A stretch of 64,000 nt of DNA from Saccharothrix algeriensis (GCF_016907655.1 NZ_JAFBCL010000001.1:4622001-4686000); one strand, 5' to 3'. Numbered from the stretch's first letter, positions 1-9,718 are shown. Numbers and translations are program-made. Notes: a model not told the origin generated them from the letters alone.

Positions 1-1
1 G

Positions 2-244
2 GCGGCCCACGGCTGGCGGACGAACGCGGAGGTCCCCGGTCCGGCCCTGCGGCGGGAGTTCCGCCTGCCGAGGCAGGCGACGACCCTGCTCGACCGAGCC
101 CTGGCCCTGGGCGCCCTGACCGGCCGAGGAGCCGACCGGTGCCTGCGGGTCGCGTGGACGCTGGCCGACCTGGCGGAGACGCCGCAGCCGACGGCGGACC
201 ACGTGGCGGCGGCCCTCGAATTCCGGGAGCGGAGAAGGCCGTGA
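2..244 (+). CDS. comM: YifB/ComM-family Mg-chelatase-like AAA ATPase, C-terminal end (partial)
   Basis: Only the last 80 codons are inside the window; the reading frame begins at base 2 and stops with TGA at 242-244. The tail reads W-R-T-N, then V-P-G-x-x-L-R, then LGALTGRGADRCLRVAWTL and a final A-L-E-F-R. This is the helical C-terminus of YifB/ComM proteins. ComM is a hexameric ATPase known to promote branch migration during natural transformation in some bacteria; in actinobacteria its role is unproven. dprA, the next real gene, is its usual neighbour, which supports the call. In most relatives dprA follows immediately, but here 1.6 kb intervene. Confidence 0.9.
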   Translation, partial: AAHGWRTNAEVPGPALRREFRLPRQATTLLDRALALGALTGRGADRCLRVAWTLADLAETPQPTADHVAAALEFRERRRP

Positions 245-1845
245 CCACCGACCCCGCCCTGTGCGGCACCAACCTCCCGGGCACCGGCCCCAGCGTCCAC
301 GGTCCAGGCGGCACCGGCCCCCGTGTCCACGATCCCTACGGCATCGGCCCCAGCAGCACCGCCTTCCCCAGTGCAGATTCCCCCGGCACCAGCCTTTTCG
401 GCACTGACGCCGGAGGCGTCGGCCCCTTCGGCACTGATCCCCTCGACACCGATCCGTTCAGCAACGGCCTCTTCGGCACAAGCCCTCTCATCGCCGGCCC
501 CTTCGACACCACCTCTTCCGGGGCGGCGCACCCCGATGCCGAACTGTCGGGCAGCAGGTCTGCCGGCGGCGTCTTCGCGGGCGGCAGGCCCTCGTGCACC
601 GAACCTTCGGGCAGCGCGCTCCTCGACGCCGACCGGGCGAGCAGCACCCGCTCCGCCGTCACCCCCTCGGTCCGGAGGCCCTTCGACGGCACGCCCTCCA
701 CCGCCAAGCCTTCGGACAACCACCCATCAGACCCCCGGCTGACCCGCTTGCCCATCCCCCAACCCCCGATGCCGGCCCCCGTCCCGCTGCCCTTGCGCCA
801 CGGTCCGTACGCCGGCCGCCCCAGGCTGCGCCGCCTGGCCGCCCCCGAGCCCGAGGCCCGCCGGTCCCTCGGCCAACCGACCAGGCGGATGTCAGCGCGG
901 TCCATCCCCCCGTTCCCCGACGCCCCGCCGACCGCCTCGCCAACCGCCCCGCCGACCGCCCCGTCACCGATCGGAGACCCCTCATGACCGCCTCGACCCC
1001 GCCGCCCTCTCCTCTCGCACCGCCGCACCTCCCGTCACCGCACCTCTCACCGCCCCAGCCCACAGCTCCCCGACAAGCCGCACCCCACCACCCCGGCCCG
1101 GCGGCGACCCCGCTCGAACCGCACCCCGGCTCGCCCACGCCCCCCGACCCCGCTCCGCCTCATCACTGGCCCACCTCCGCGAACCGCCCACCCGATCCAC
1201 CCCCGCCCCCTGCCCTCCCACCACCCATAGGGGGCGGGCCGACCGAAACCCGCAACGAAGCGGCCCCCACCCAGGCGTCCGTCGCCACCCCACCCGCCAA
1301 CCAGGCGCCGCCCGTTCACCCCGCGCCGCCCGCAAGCGCACCATCCCCCGGCACCCCGACCACATCACCGGCTGCGGGTTCGCCCGGGTGTTCGGCCGGG
1401 CAGTCAGCCGGTCGCACCGAGCTCTCCTCGGGCCCGGGAGTCCGACGCGAGGGCGCTGCCGTCAAGGTCTGCGGCGAGTGGTGCAAGGCCCACCGGGCCT
1501 GCGACGGCGCGACAGGGTGCTGCTGTGGTGTGCGGAACGGCAGCGTTCCGCAGCGGTCCGCTCCCTCGGGCGCCGACGCCCGGCACCGGTGCGGTTCCCC
1601 GTCCCCCCACGGTGGTCCGCAACCGCCCGGCGGTGTGCGCGGAGCACGCGCCTGCGCGGCCGTCGGTCGCGGAGCGGGGTGCGGAGCGGGGTGCGGTCGG
1701 CGGTGTCGGAGGCCCCAGTCCTGGCTGGGCGCCGTCGTGAGCGTCTGGTTGCTGCGGCCGAAACCCGGCTGCGGGCAGCGGGTCGCCGCCTGTCGCGGTT
1801 CGGTGCGGGGCTGTTCGCGATCCGGTCGGGTGTGCTGGGCGGCGT
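245..1845. other. 1.6-kb low-complexity stretch between comM and dprA, no convincing gene
   Basis: All long open frames here are low-complexity (Pro/Ala/Arg/Gly-rich) and overlap one another on both strands, as expected for stop-poor GC-rich DNA. From about 245 to 560 the + strand has imperfect repeats built around TTCGGCAC and GGCACCGGCCCC, which read as a degenerate G-T-D-P / F-G-T motif in one frame. From about 985 to 1345 the + strand is extremely C-rich. A 9-bp hairpin with a GCAG loop lies at 1531-1552. I see no SD-led start with a recognisable domain. It could be a decayed repeat-protein gene or expanded intergenic DNA. Confidence 0.5.
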
Positions 1846-3024
1846 GTGCTGGGCGGTGTCCGTCGGCGGCGTGCCGTGGGTGACGACGCCGTCCGACTGG
1901 CGCGCGCCTACCTCTCCCGCGTCGCGGAACCGCCCGCGGCGGCGTTGGCCGCTCTCGTCGCCGAGGTCGGGCCGGTGCGCGCGGCGCGCCTGGTGCGGCA
2001 GGGGGAGGTCTCCGGCGCGGTCGACAGCGAGACGTCTGCCCGGCGCGCCGAGGACAGGGCCGCGGAAGACCTGGCCGCGGTCGCCGAGTCGGGCGGCAGA
2101 CTGGTGGTCCCCGAGGACGACGAGTGGCCCGAGTGGCCGTTCAACGCGCTCACCATGGCCGCCGCGCACGGCCTGCGGTGCGGGTTGGCGCCGCTCGCGC
2201 TGTGGGTGCGCGGTGGCGGGGAGCTGGCCGGGCTGGCCGAGCGGGCGGTCGCCGTCGTCGGCAGCCGGTCGGCCAGCGGGTACGGGCAGCACGTCGCGGC
2301 CGAGTTCGGGTTCGGGCTGGCCGAGGCCGGTGTCACGGTGGTGTCCGGGGCCGCCTACGGCATCGACGGCGCCGCGCACCGCGGCGCGCTGACCGCGGGC
2401 GGGCCCACCATCGCCGTGCTGGCCTGCGGCGTCGACATCGCCTACCCGCGCGGTCACCAGGGCCTGCTCGAACGCATCCCGCACCACGGCCTCGTGGTGA
2501 GCGAGTACCCGCCGGGGTGCCGGCCCGCCCGACACCGCTTCCTGACGCGCAACCGGCTCATCGCCGCCCTGGGCGAGGGGACGGTGGTGGTGGAGGCCGG
2601 GAAGCGCAGCGGCGCCAAGAACACCGCGGCCTCGACGGCGGCCCTGGGGCGGGTGCTGATGGCGGTGCCGGGGCCGATCACGTCGGCGAGTTCGGCCGGC
2701 TGCCACGAGCTGCTGCGGTCGGGGGAGGCGTTGGCGGTCAGCAGCGTGGCGGAGGTGATCGAGTCGACCGGGCGGCTCGGGGTGGACCTCGTCGAAGCCA
2801 CGCGGAGCACCGAAGCCGGTCTTCCACAGGGCGAGGCGCTGCGGGTGTTCGAGGCGCTGCCGCTGGGTTCCGGCGCGACCGCCGAGGCCGTGGCGGTGGA
2901 GTCCGGGGTCGCGCTGCCGCGGGTTCGGGCCCTGTTGCCCGAACTGGAGCTGGTGCGGTTGGCCGAACGAGTGGATGCCGGGTGGAAGCGCTCTCACGAG
3001 GGGTGCCGGCGTGGCGGTACTTGA
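1846..3024 (+). CDS. dprA: DNA-processing protein DprA
   Basis: DprA (Smf) binds single-stranded DNA and loads RecA during transformation; in actinobacteria it is conserved although competence is rarely shown. The Rossmann-like core is clear: VAVVGSRSASGYGQ, then VVSGAAYGIDGAAHRGAL, CGVDIAYPRGHQ, a RHRFLTRNRLIAAL segment and VVEAGKRSGAKNTA. A C-terminal winged-helix-like region follows. The GTG at 1846 is the longest plausible start; a GTG at 1876 gives a more typical N-terminus (V-G-D-D-A-V-R-L-A-R-A-Y-L-S-R-V-A-E-P-P) and may be the true one. It lies 33 bp before xerC and is probably in its operon. Confidence 0.93.
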   Translation: MLGGVRRRRAVGDDAVRLARAYLSRVAEPPAAALAALVAEVGPVRAARLVRQGEVSGAVDSETSARRAEDRAAEDLAAVAESGGRLVVPEDDEWPEWPFNALTMAAAHGLRCGLAPLALWVRGGGELAGLAERAVAVVGSRSASGYGQHVAAEFGFGLAEAGVTVVSGAAYGIDGAAHRGALTAGGPTIAVLACGVDIAYPRGHQGLLERIPHHGLVVSEYPPGCRPARHRFLTRNRLIAALGEGTVVVEAGKRSGAKNTAASTAALGRVLMAVPGPITSASSAGCHELLRSGEALAVSSVAEVIESTGRLGVDLVEATRSTEAGLPQGEALRVFEALPLGSGATAEAVAVESGVALPRVRALLPELELVRLAERVDAGWKRSHEGCRRGGT

Positions 3025-3057
3025 CCAAGTGCGTCGGGAGGCGCAGCGTCAGGGGCT

Positions 3058-4038
3058 ATGTGCCCGCCGCCGCCGCACGCTCGAACTCGTCGTGTCGATC
3101 TTGTCGGGTTGCGTCGCGAGCTGCCGAGCGACGTCGCGGAAGCCCTGGACGGCTACGAACGCCACCTGGCGCTGGAGCGCTCCCTCTCGCCGCACACGGT
3201 TCGGGCCTACCTGGCCGACGTGGTGTCCCTGCTGGTCCACCTGGCGTCCGGGGCCCCGGACGACGCCGCGGTGGAGGCGATCGACCTGGCCGGTCTCCGG
3301 TCGTGGCTGGCCGCCCAGCACTCGGCGGGCGCGAGCCGGACGACGCTGGCCCGGCGCGCGGCCTCCGCCCGCGCGTTCACGGCGTGGGCGACGCGGACGG
3401 GTGTGCTGACCGACGACCCGGGTCCCCGGCTCGCCGCTCCCCGGCCGCACCGCACCCTGCCCGCCGTGCTGCGGGCGGACCAGGCGGAGGCCGTGATGTC
3501 GGCTGCGGAAGTCGACGCGGAACAGGGCGATCCGGTTGCGCTGCGTGACAAGGCCGTGGTGGAGTTGCTGTACGCGACAGGTGTTCGCGTCGCCGAGTTG
3601 TGCGGTCTCGACCTCGGTGACGTCGACTACTCCCAAAGGGTGATTCGGGTTCTGGGCAAGGGCAGGCGCGAACGCACCGTCCCATTCGGCGTTCCGGCCG
3701 AACGGGCAGTACGGCGCTGGGTGGAACGCGGCCGATCGGCGCTGGTCAGCGACCGTTCACCGAATGCGCTGTTCCTCGGCGCGCGCGGCGGCCGGCTCGA
3801 TCCGCGTACCGCCAGGAGAGTTGTTCACGATGTAGTGGGTGCGGTGCCCGGAGCGGCCGACACGGGGCCGCACGGGCTGCGCCACACCGCGGCCACGCAC
3901 CTGTTGGAAGGGGGAGCGGACCTGCGCACCGTCCAAGAGCTTCTCGGTCACGCTACGCTCGCAACGACTCAGCTCTACACCCACGTCACCGTCGAACGGC
4001 TGAAGGCGATCCATGACCGAACCCACCCCCGCTCCTGA
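3058..4038 (+). CDS. xerC: Tyrosine recombinase XerC
   Basis: This tyrosine recombinase is likely one of the XerC/XerD pair that resolves chromosome dimers at dif. The N-terminal core-binding domain (YERHLALERSLSPHTVRAYL) is followed by a catalytic domain with the expected residues: Arg in TGVRVAELCGL, Lys in LGKGRRERTVP, H-x-x-R in HGLRHTAATHLLEGG, and the Tyr nucleophile in TTQLYTH. Length (326 aa) is normal plus a short N-terminal extension; a TTG at 3109 is an alternative start. Its end overlaps the whiG start by 26 bp, suggesting translational coupling. The dprA-xerC-whiG order is typical of actinobacteria. Confidence 0.93.
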   Translation: MCPPPPHARTRRVDLVGLRRELPSDVAEALDGYERHLALERSLSPHTVRAYLADVVSLLVHLASGAPDDAAVEAIDLAGLRSWLAAQHSAGASRTTLARRAASARAFTAWATRTGVLTDDPGPRLAAPRPHRTLPAVLRADQAEAVMSAAEVDAEQGDPVALRDKAVVELLYATGVRVAELCGLDLGDVDYSQRVIRVLGKGRRERTVPFGVPAERAVRRWVERGRSALVSDRSPNALFLGARGGRLDPRTARRVVHDVVGAVPGAADTGPHGLRHTAATHLLEGGADLRTVQELLGHATLATTQLYTHVTVERLKAIHDRTHPRS

Positions 4039-5047
4039 TGCCGCAGGGGGAGGTTCGCGGACCGCAACCGTGACCTCTCCCACCGCCGCGCGCGTCGGGA
4101 CCTCGTCGGAGGCGCAGGACTCGGCCGTGCACGCCCCGACCGGGACGAACGGTCACCAGCTCGACGAGTCCCGGTACCCGGGGTCGGCCGATGACGACGA
4201 CCCGTCCAACGGGCACGTCATGACCTCGCCCCTCGGCAGACCGGCGCACCCCGCTTCGGAGTCGCGCACGGCCGACGACGTGGAAGCCGGCATCATCGCG
4301 CTCTGGCACACCTACGGCCAATCGCACGAGCAGTTCCTCCGCGACCGCCTGGTGCTGCACTACGCGCCGCTGGTCAAGTACGTGGCGGGCCGCGTCGGCA
4401 CGGGGCTGCCCGCCCACGTGGACGTGGCCGACCTGATCCAGTCGGGCATCTTCGGCCTGGTCGACGCCATCGAGAAGTTCGAGCCCGAGCGCGGCCTGAA
4501 GTTCGAGACGTACGCGATGCAGCGCATCCGCGGCGCGATCCTGGACGACCTGCGCTCGCAGGACTGGGTGCCGAGATCGGTCCGGAGCCGGGCCCGCGAC
4601 GTCGAACGCGCCCTGGAACGCCTCGGCGCCTGCCTCCAGCGCACGCCGACCGACCGCGAACTCGCCGCCGAGCTCAAGATCGGCCTGGGTGAGCTGCGGG
4701 AGCTGTACGCGCAGCTCCAGCTCACCAGTGTGGTGGCGCTGGACGAGCTGATCGCGGCGGGCCGCAGCGCCGGCGCCGGCGCGTCACTGGCCGAGTCGCT
4801 GCCCGACGAGGACGCGGAAGACCCGATCGCCACCCTGGTCGACCAGGACAGCCGCCGCCAGCTCGCGGACGCGATCGCGCAGCTCGCCGAGCGCGACCGC
4901 GTCGTGGTGACCCTGTACTACTTCGAGAACCTCACCCTCGCCGAGATCGGCAAGGTCCTGGGCGTGACGGAATCCAGGGTCTGCCAACTGCACACCCGAG
5001 CGGTGCTGCGGCTGCGCACCAAGCTCAACGAACAGCTCGAAGCCTGA
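4013..5047 (+). CDS. whiG: RNA polymerase sigma factor WhiG/FliA family
   Basis: This sigma-70 factor of the FliA/WhiG class controls sporulation-type differentiation in Streptomyces (targets whiH and whiI); in non-sporulating relatives its targets are less clear. Region 2 is visible as DLIQSGIFGLVDAIEKFEPE and MQRIRGAILDDLRSQDWVPR. Region 4 is the helix-turn-helix LTLAEIGKVLGVTESRVCQL near the C-terminus. The start at 4013 has GAAGG six bases upstream and overlaps xerC, but it gives a non-conserved Ser/Thr-rich N-terminus of about 70 residues. ATG at 4220 would give 275 aa, closer to Streptomyces WhiG. In Streptomyces WhiG is held by the anti-sigma factor RsiG; no such gene is adjacent. Confidence 0.9.
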   Translation: MTEPTPAPDAAGGGSRTATVTSPTAARVGTSSEAQDSAVHAPTGTNGHQLDESRYPGSADDDDPSNGHVMTSPLGRPAHPASESRTADDVEAGIIALWHTYGQSHEQFLRDRLVLHYAPLVKYVAGRVGTGLPAHVDVADLIQSGIFGLVDAIEKFEPERGLKFETYAMQRIRGAILDDLRSQDWVPRSVRSRARDVERALERLGACLQRTPTDRELAAELKIGLGELRELYAQLQLTSVVALDELIAAGRSAGAGASLAESLPDEDAEDPIATLVDQDSRRQLADAIAQLAERDRVVVTLYYFENLTLAEIGKVLGVTESRVCQLHTRAVLRLRTKLNEQLEA

Positions 5048-5128
5048 TCCGCCTCCCGCCGAACACCCCGAAGCCCGATGCCTCGTCCCCGGTTGCGCGC
5101 TGTTCCGGTTGCGCAACCTTCCAGCACC

Positions 5129-6184
5129 TCACTGTTCCGGCTGCGCGCTGTCCTCGGTTGCCTTGCCTGTCGACTGCCTTGCCTTTCGGCTGCCTTGTCT
5201 TTCGGCTGCCTTTGCCTTTCGTCGCCTTCGTCTTCCGGCTGTTCTTGCTTCCCGGCCGGCCGGGTTTTCCGGTTTCCCGCGCCCTCCGGCTGCCACGCGG
5301 CCCTCGACTGTTCGCGCCACGGGTAGGCGCGGGTGCGTGAATCCGTGGGTTCGGAAATCGGGTTGGGTGTTCGCACGGGGCTGGGACTGGTCGAGGGGGA
5401 GCAGGCGGACGCGGGTGGTTCGCAGGAGGTCGAGTGGGTCGAGGTAGTGGCGGAGGTGGCTGGTGAGCGTGCGGTGGGCACCCCAGTGCAGGCAAGGGGT
5501 CGGGCAGCCCCCGTGGCCTGGTCGGAGGGTGCCGATCGGTGTGCCCCGCGCTACCCGTTGGCCTCGGGTGACCAGGGGTTTCACCGGTTCGTAGGCGGTG
5601 CGCAGGCCGTTCGCGTGGGACAGGGACACCACCTGCCTGGTCACCACCGTTCCGGCGAAGACCACCGTGGCGTCGGCTGCCGCCAGGACCGGGGCGTCCG
5701 GCGGGCCGCCGAGGTCCACGCCCCGGTGGCCCGCGCCGTACGGGACCGGTGGGGCCTGGAAGGGGCGCAGCACCGGGTGCGGTGGCGCCAGCGGCCAGCC
5801 GAAGCGGGACGGGCGGGCCGACGCGGGCGGGGTCGCCGCCGGGACCACGGCTGACACCGCGGTCAGGGCCACGGCCAGCATCACGGCCAGCGCCGCCGCC
5901 GACACCGGCGACAGCACCGGCACCGGCGGCAACACCGGCACCGGCACCGGCGGCAACACCGGCACCGGCACCGGCGGCAACACCGGCACCGGCGGCACCG
6001 GCGACAGCGCCGACACCGACACCGACACCGGCACCGGCGGCACCGGCGACAACACCGGCACCGGCACCGGCGGCACCGGGGACAGCACCGGCACCGGCGG
6101 CGGCACCGACACCGACACGGGCACCGGTGCCGACGTGGTGGGTGGTGGGGCTGGGAGCAGGGGTTTTCCGGGGTTGGGGGGCAT
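5129..6184 (-). CDS. M23 family metallopeptidase with proline/valine-rich repeat segment
   Basis: A LytM/M23 zinc endopeptidase that would cut peptidoglycan cross-bridges outside the membrane. The domain shows GAGHRGVDLGG (His and Asp zinc ligands), VVFAG, and CPTPCLHWGAHR (second His motif), then YLDPLDLL as in the family. Before it lies one hydrophobic stretch (AAALAVMLAVALTAVSAVV), preceded by about 90 residues of V-P-P-V-P-V repeats encoded by the tandem array at 5885-6125. The start is uncertain: ATG 6184 includes the repeats, while ATG 5881 would make the hydrophobic stretch the N-terminus. The Lys/Arg-rich tail read from 5129-5330 is probably an accidental extension. An M23 gene facing rpsB is the usual arrangement. 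Confidence 0.75.
   Translation of the reverse strand: MPPNPGKPLLPAPPPTTSAPVPVSVSVPPPVPVLSPVPPVPVPVLSPVPPVPVSVSVSALSPVPPVPVLPPVPVPVLPPVPVPVLPPVPVLSPVSAAALAVMLAVALTAVSAVVPAATPPASARPSRFGWPLAPPHPVLRPFQAPPVPYGAGHRGVDLGGPPDAPVLAAADATVVFAGTVVTRQVVSLSHANGLRTAYEPVKPLVTRGQRVARGTPIGTLRPGHGGCPTPCLHWGAHRTLTSHLRHYLDPLDLLRTTRVRLLPLDQSQPRANTQPDFRTHGFTHPRLPVARTVEGRVAAGGRGKPENPAGREARTAGRRRRRKAKAAERQGSRKARQSTGKATEDSAQPEQ
5150..5240. repeat. Pyrimidine-rich short repeats of CTTTCGGCTGCCTT type
   Basis: Imperfect copies of a CTTTCGGCTGCCTTGC-like unit run head to tail downstream of whiG. They are read by the M23 frame as a basic low-complexity tail with no counterpart in the family. They may mark the transcription end region of whiG. 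Confidence 0.5.
5885..6125. repeat. Tandem repeat, units of CACCGGCGGCAACACCGG
   Basis: About 240 bp of head-to-tail units of roughly 12 and 24 bp (CACCGGCACCGGCGGCAACA and variants with GACAGC or GACACC). The period is a multiple of three, so the array stays in frame with the M23 gene and encodes alternating P-V / V-P-P-V-P-V on the minus strand. Such an array can change copy number by slippage without a frameshift. Confidence 0.85.
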
Positions 6185-6526
6185 GGGTCCACGTTGGCCC
6201 GGGGTGGGTGGGGCCGCCAGGGGGTCTTCCGGAACTGTGGACAGAGCGAGGGGCTGTGGACAACCAGGGGTCGGTTCGGTTCTCGGAGCCGGTGCGGCGT
6301 ACACTCGACGCGCGGCCCGTGTAAGCGCGGGGCGACTTCGCGTGCCAATGCAGACCCGGTTCACCCCACCGTGTTCGGGTCGCGGCGTCCGGCGGTCCTG
6401 AGGTCAACTCTGGTTCGGGCGGCGGCAGGGGCACCAGGGCGGTGGTCCGACCCGGTCCACCGCGAACAACCGGAACGCGCGCCGGTCCAGGCCGGCGCGC
6501 CTGATCGAAGAGGTGCGAACCCGGCC
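6185..6526. promoter_or_regulatory. Intergenic region upstream of rpsB with candidate promoter
   Basis: This 342-bp region separates the divergent M23 gene and rpsB. A good -10 hexamer, TACACT, lies at 6300-6305, with only a weak TTCGGT at 6275-6280 as -35. It would give a leader of about 215 nt for the rpsB-tsf mRNA. Long leaders that bind S2 are known in other bacteria, but I cannot identify a conserved S2-binding structure here. Confidence 0.45.
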
Positions 6527-7372
<846 letters not shown>

Positions 7373-7474
7373 CCCGCCGCGCGCCGTGCCCGCGACACCT
7401 CGTGGGCACGGCGCGCGTCCCCGGCCACCGCACCACCCCGCGCGTATCCCGCAGAAGGAACGGAAACCCGCACG

Positions 7475-8290
7475 ATGGCGAACTACACCGCCGCTGACGT
7501 GAAGCGCCTGCGCGAGCTGACCGCCGCAGGCATGATGGACTGCAAGAAGGCGCTGGAAGAGGCTGACGGCGACTTCGACAAGGCGGTCGAGATCCTGCGC
7601 ATCAAGGGTGCGAAGGACGTCGACAAGCGCGCCGCGCGCACCACCTCGAACGGCCTGGTCGCCGCCGAGGACGGCGTGATGGTCGAGCTGCGCTGCGAGA
7701 CCGACTTCGTCGCCAAGAACTCCGACTTCCAGGAGCTGGCCTCCCGGATCGTCGCGGTCGCCAAGGCCACCCGCCCGGCGGACGTCGACGTGCTCAAGGC
7801 CACCGACCTCGACGGCCAGTCCGTCGACGCGGTCGTCCAGGAGTTCTCGGCCAAGATCGGCGAGAAGCTGGAGCTGGCGAAGGTCGCGGTCTTCGACGGC
7901 GCCGTCACCACCTACCTGCACCGCCGGGCCGCCGACCTGCCGCCCGCCGTGGGCGTCGTGGTCGAGTACACCGGTGACAGCGAGGACGCCGCGCGCGGCG
8001 CCGCCATGCAGATCGCCGCGATGCGCCCCCGCTACCTCACCCGCGACGAGGTGCCCGCCGACGTGGTCGCCAACGAGCGCCGCATCGCCGAGGAGACCTC
8101 GCGCGAGGAGGGCAAGCCGGAGGCCGCGCTGCCCAAGATCGTCGAGGGCCGGGTCAACGGCTTCTTCAAGGACGTCGTGCTCCTGGAGCAGGCTTCCGTG
8201 ACGGAGTCCAAGAAGACGGTCAAGGCCGTGCTGGACGAGGCCGGCGTCACCGTGACGCGCTTCGCCCGGTTCGAGGTCGGCGAAGCCTGA
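7475..8290 (+). CDS. tsf: Elongation factor Ts
   Basis: EF-Ts is the guanine nucleotide exchange factor that regenerates EF-Tu-GTP. The N-terminal UBA-like domain (ADVKRLRELTAAGMMDCKKA) and the conserved ELRCETDFVAKNSDF core are present, followed by the two subdomains that contact EF-Tu. At 271 aa it is full length. ATG at 7475 is preceded by AGAAGGAACGG. A strong hairpin at 8301-8330 follows its stop codon. Confidence 0.98.
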   Translation: MANYTAADVKRLRELTAAGMMDCKKALEEADGDFDKAVEILRIKGAKDVDKRAARTTSNGLVAAEDGVMVELRCETDFVAKNSDFQELASRIVAVAKATRPADVDVLKATDLDGQSVDAVVQEFSAKIGEKLELAKVAVFDGAVTTYLHRRAADLPPAVGVVVEYTGDSEDAARGAAMQIAAMRPRYLTRDEVPADVVANERRIAEETSREEGKPEAALPKIVEGRVNGFFKDVVLLEQASVTESKKTVKAVLDEAGVTVTRFARFEVGEA

Positions 8291-8300
8291 TTCGCGTGGG

Positions 8301-8330
8301 GGCGGGGTTGCGCGAGGATGCAACCCCGCC
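8301..8330 (+). terminator. Hairpin between tsf and pyrH
   Basis: A perfect 11-bp stem (GGCGGGGTTGC, 8301-8311, with 8320-8330) around an 8-nt loop begins 10 bp after the tsf stop and ends 25 bp before the pyrH start. No T-run follows, so it may act as a partial terminator or mRNA stabiliser that sets the tsf:pyrH ratio. Confidence 0.6.
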
Positions 8331-8355
8331 CTTGCCGTGTCCAGAGGAGGACCTG

Positions 8356-9114
8356 TTGAGCGCAGAGGTAGACGAGGAGCCAGGCCACGGTTACCGCCGG
8401 GTCATGCTCAAACTCGGTGGCGAGATGTTCGGCGGCGGGGGTGTCGGCGTCGACCCCGACGTCGTGCAGACCGTCTCCCGCCAGATCGCCGCGGTCGTCC
8501 GAACAGGGGTCCAGGTCGCCGTCGTCATCGGTGGCGGCAACTTCTTCCGCGGCGCCGAACTCCAGCAGCGCGGCATGGACCGCAGCCGCGCCGACTACAT
8601 GGGAATGCTGGGCACCGTCATGAACTGCCTGGCGCTGCAGGACTTCCTGGAGCGCGAGCACGGCATCGAGACGCGCGTGCAGACCGCCATCACGATGGGC
8701 CAGGTCGCCGAGTCCTACATCCCGCGCCGCGCCATGCGCCACCTGGACAAGGGCCGCGTGGTGATCTTCGGCGGCGGCGCGGGGATGCCGTACTTCTCCA
8801 CCGACACCACCGCCGCGCAGCGGGCGCTGGAGATCGGTTGCGAGGTCGTGCTGATGGCCAAGGCCGTGGACGGCATCTACACCGCGGACCCGAGGATCGA
8901 CCCGGACGCGCAGATGTTCGACCACATCACCCACCGCGAGGTGCTCGAACGGGGCCTCAGCGTGGCCGACGCGACCGCCTTCAGCCTGTGCATGGACAAC
9001 AACATGCCGATCATGGTGTTCAACCTGCTCACCGAGGGGAACATCGCGCGGGCCGTGCGCGGTGAGAAGATCGGCACGCTGGTGAGCACCCCCGGTGGTC
9101 GCCCGTCTTTCTAG
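8356..9114 (+). CDS. pyrH: UMP kinase
   Basis: UMP kinase phosphorylates UMP to UDP, using the amino-acid-kinase fold found only in bacteria and archaea. Key segments are RRVMLKLGGEMFGG, VIGGGNFFRGAELQQRGMDR, DYMGMLGTVMNCLALQ, GGGAGMPYFSTDTTAAQRAL and KAVDGIYTADPRID. I chose the TTG at 8356 because GAGGAGG sits five bases upstream (8344-8350); the longer frame from 8296 would run through the hairpin and add a non-conserved leader. The product is 252 aa. frr follows after 46 bp. Confidence 0.96.
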   Translation: MSAEVDEEPGHGYRRVMLKLGGEMFGGGGVGVDPDVVQTVSRQIAAVVRTGVQVAVVIGGGNFFRGAELQQRGMDRSRADYMGMLGTVMNCLALQDFLEREHGIETRVQTAITMGQVAESYIPRRAMRHLDKGRVVIFGGGAGMPYFSTDTTAAQRALEIGCEVVLMAKAVDGIYTADPRIDPDAQMFDHITHREVLERGLSVADATAFSLCMDNNMPIMVFNLLTEGNIARAVRGEKIGTLVSTPGGRPSF

Positions 9115-9160
9115 ACCTGCTGGGATTTGAGCCGAACTGCGCACACCAAGGGAGTCAGCC

Positions 9161-9718
9161 GTGATCGACGAGACCCTCCTCGACGCCGAGGAGAAGATGG
9201 AAAAAGCGGTGTCCGTGGCGAAGGAAGACCTGGCGGCGGTGCGCACCGGCCGCGCCACACCCGCCATGTTCTCCCGCATCGTCGTCGAGTACTACGGTTC
9301 GCCGACCCCGCTGAACCAGCTGGCCAGCGTCGCCATCCCGGAGGCGCGGATGGCGGTCGTCAAGCCCTACGACACCAGCCAGCTGAACTCGGTCGAGAAG
9401 GCCATCCGCGACTCGGACCTGGGCGTCAACCCCTCCAACGACGGCTCGGTCATCCGGGTGGTGATCCCGCAGCTGTCCGAGGAGCGCCGCCGCGAGATGG
9501 TCAAGGTCGCGAAGGGCAAGGGCGAGGACGCCAAGGTCTCCATCCGCAACATCCGCCGCAAGGCCAAGGAGGAGCTGGACCGCCTGGTCAAGGACGGCGA
9601 GGTCGGCGAGGACGAGGGCTCCCGCGCCGAGAAGGAGCTGGAGAACGTGACGCACCGCTACGTCGCGCAGGTCGACGAGCTGGTCAAGCACAAGGAAGCC
9701 GAGCTGCTCGAGGTCTAG
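9161..9718 (+). CDS. frr: Ribosome recycling factor
   Basis: RRF splits post-termination ribosomes together with EF-G. The 185-aa protein has the long helical hairpin (MIDETLLDAEEKMEKAV; LAAVRTGRATPAMF) and the small beta domain with YGSPTPLNQLASVAIPEARM, then IPQLSEERRREMVK and the IRNIRRKAKEEL helix. GTG at 9161 has AAGGGAG upstream. pyrH-frr-cdsA is the standard order. Confidence 0.97.
   Translation: MIDETLLDAEEKMEKAVSVAKEDLAAVRTGRATPAMFSRIVVEYYGSPTPLNQLASVAIPEARMAVVKPYDTSQLNSVEKAIRDSDLGVNPSNDGSVIRVVIPQLSEERRREMVKVAKGKGEDAKVSIRNIRRKAKEELDRLVKDGEVGEDEGSRAEKELENVTHRYVAQVDELVKHKEAELLEV

Noticed and set aside
1388..2392. Long Arg/Ala-rich frame over the start of dprA
   Set aside because: Its protein is low-complexity and is the out-of-frame shadow of dprA in GC-rich DNA.
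6194..6526. N-terminal extension of S2 upstream of 6527
   Set aside because: The canonical S2 start with an SD is at 6527; the extension is the promoter region.
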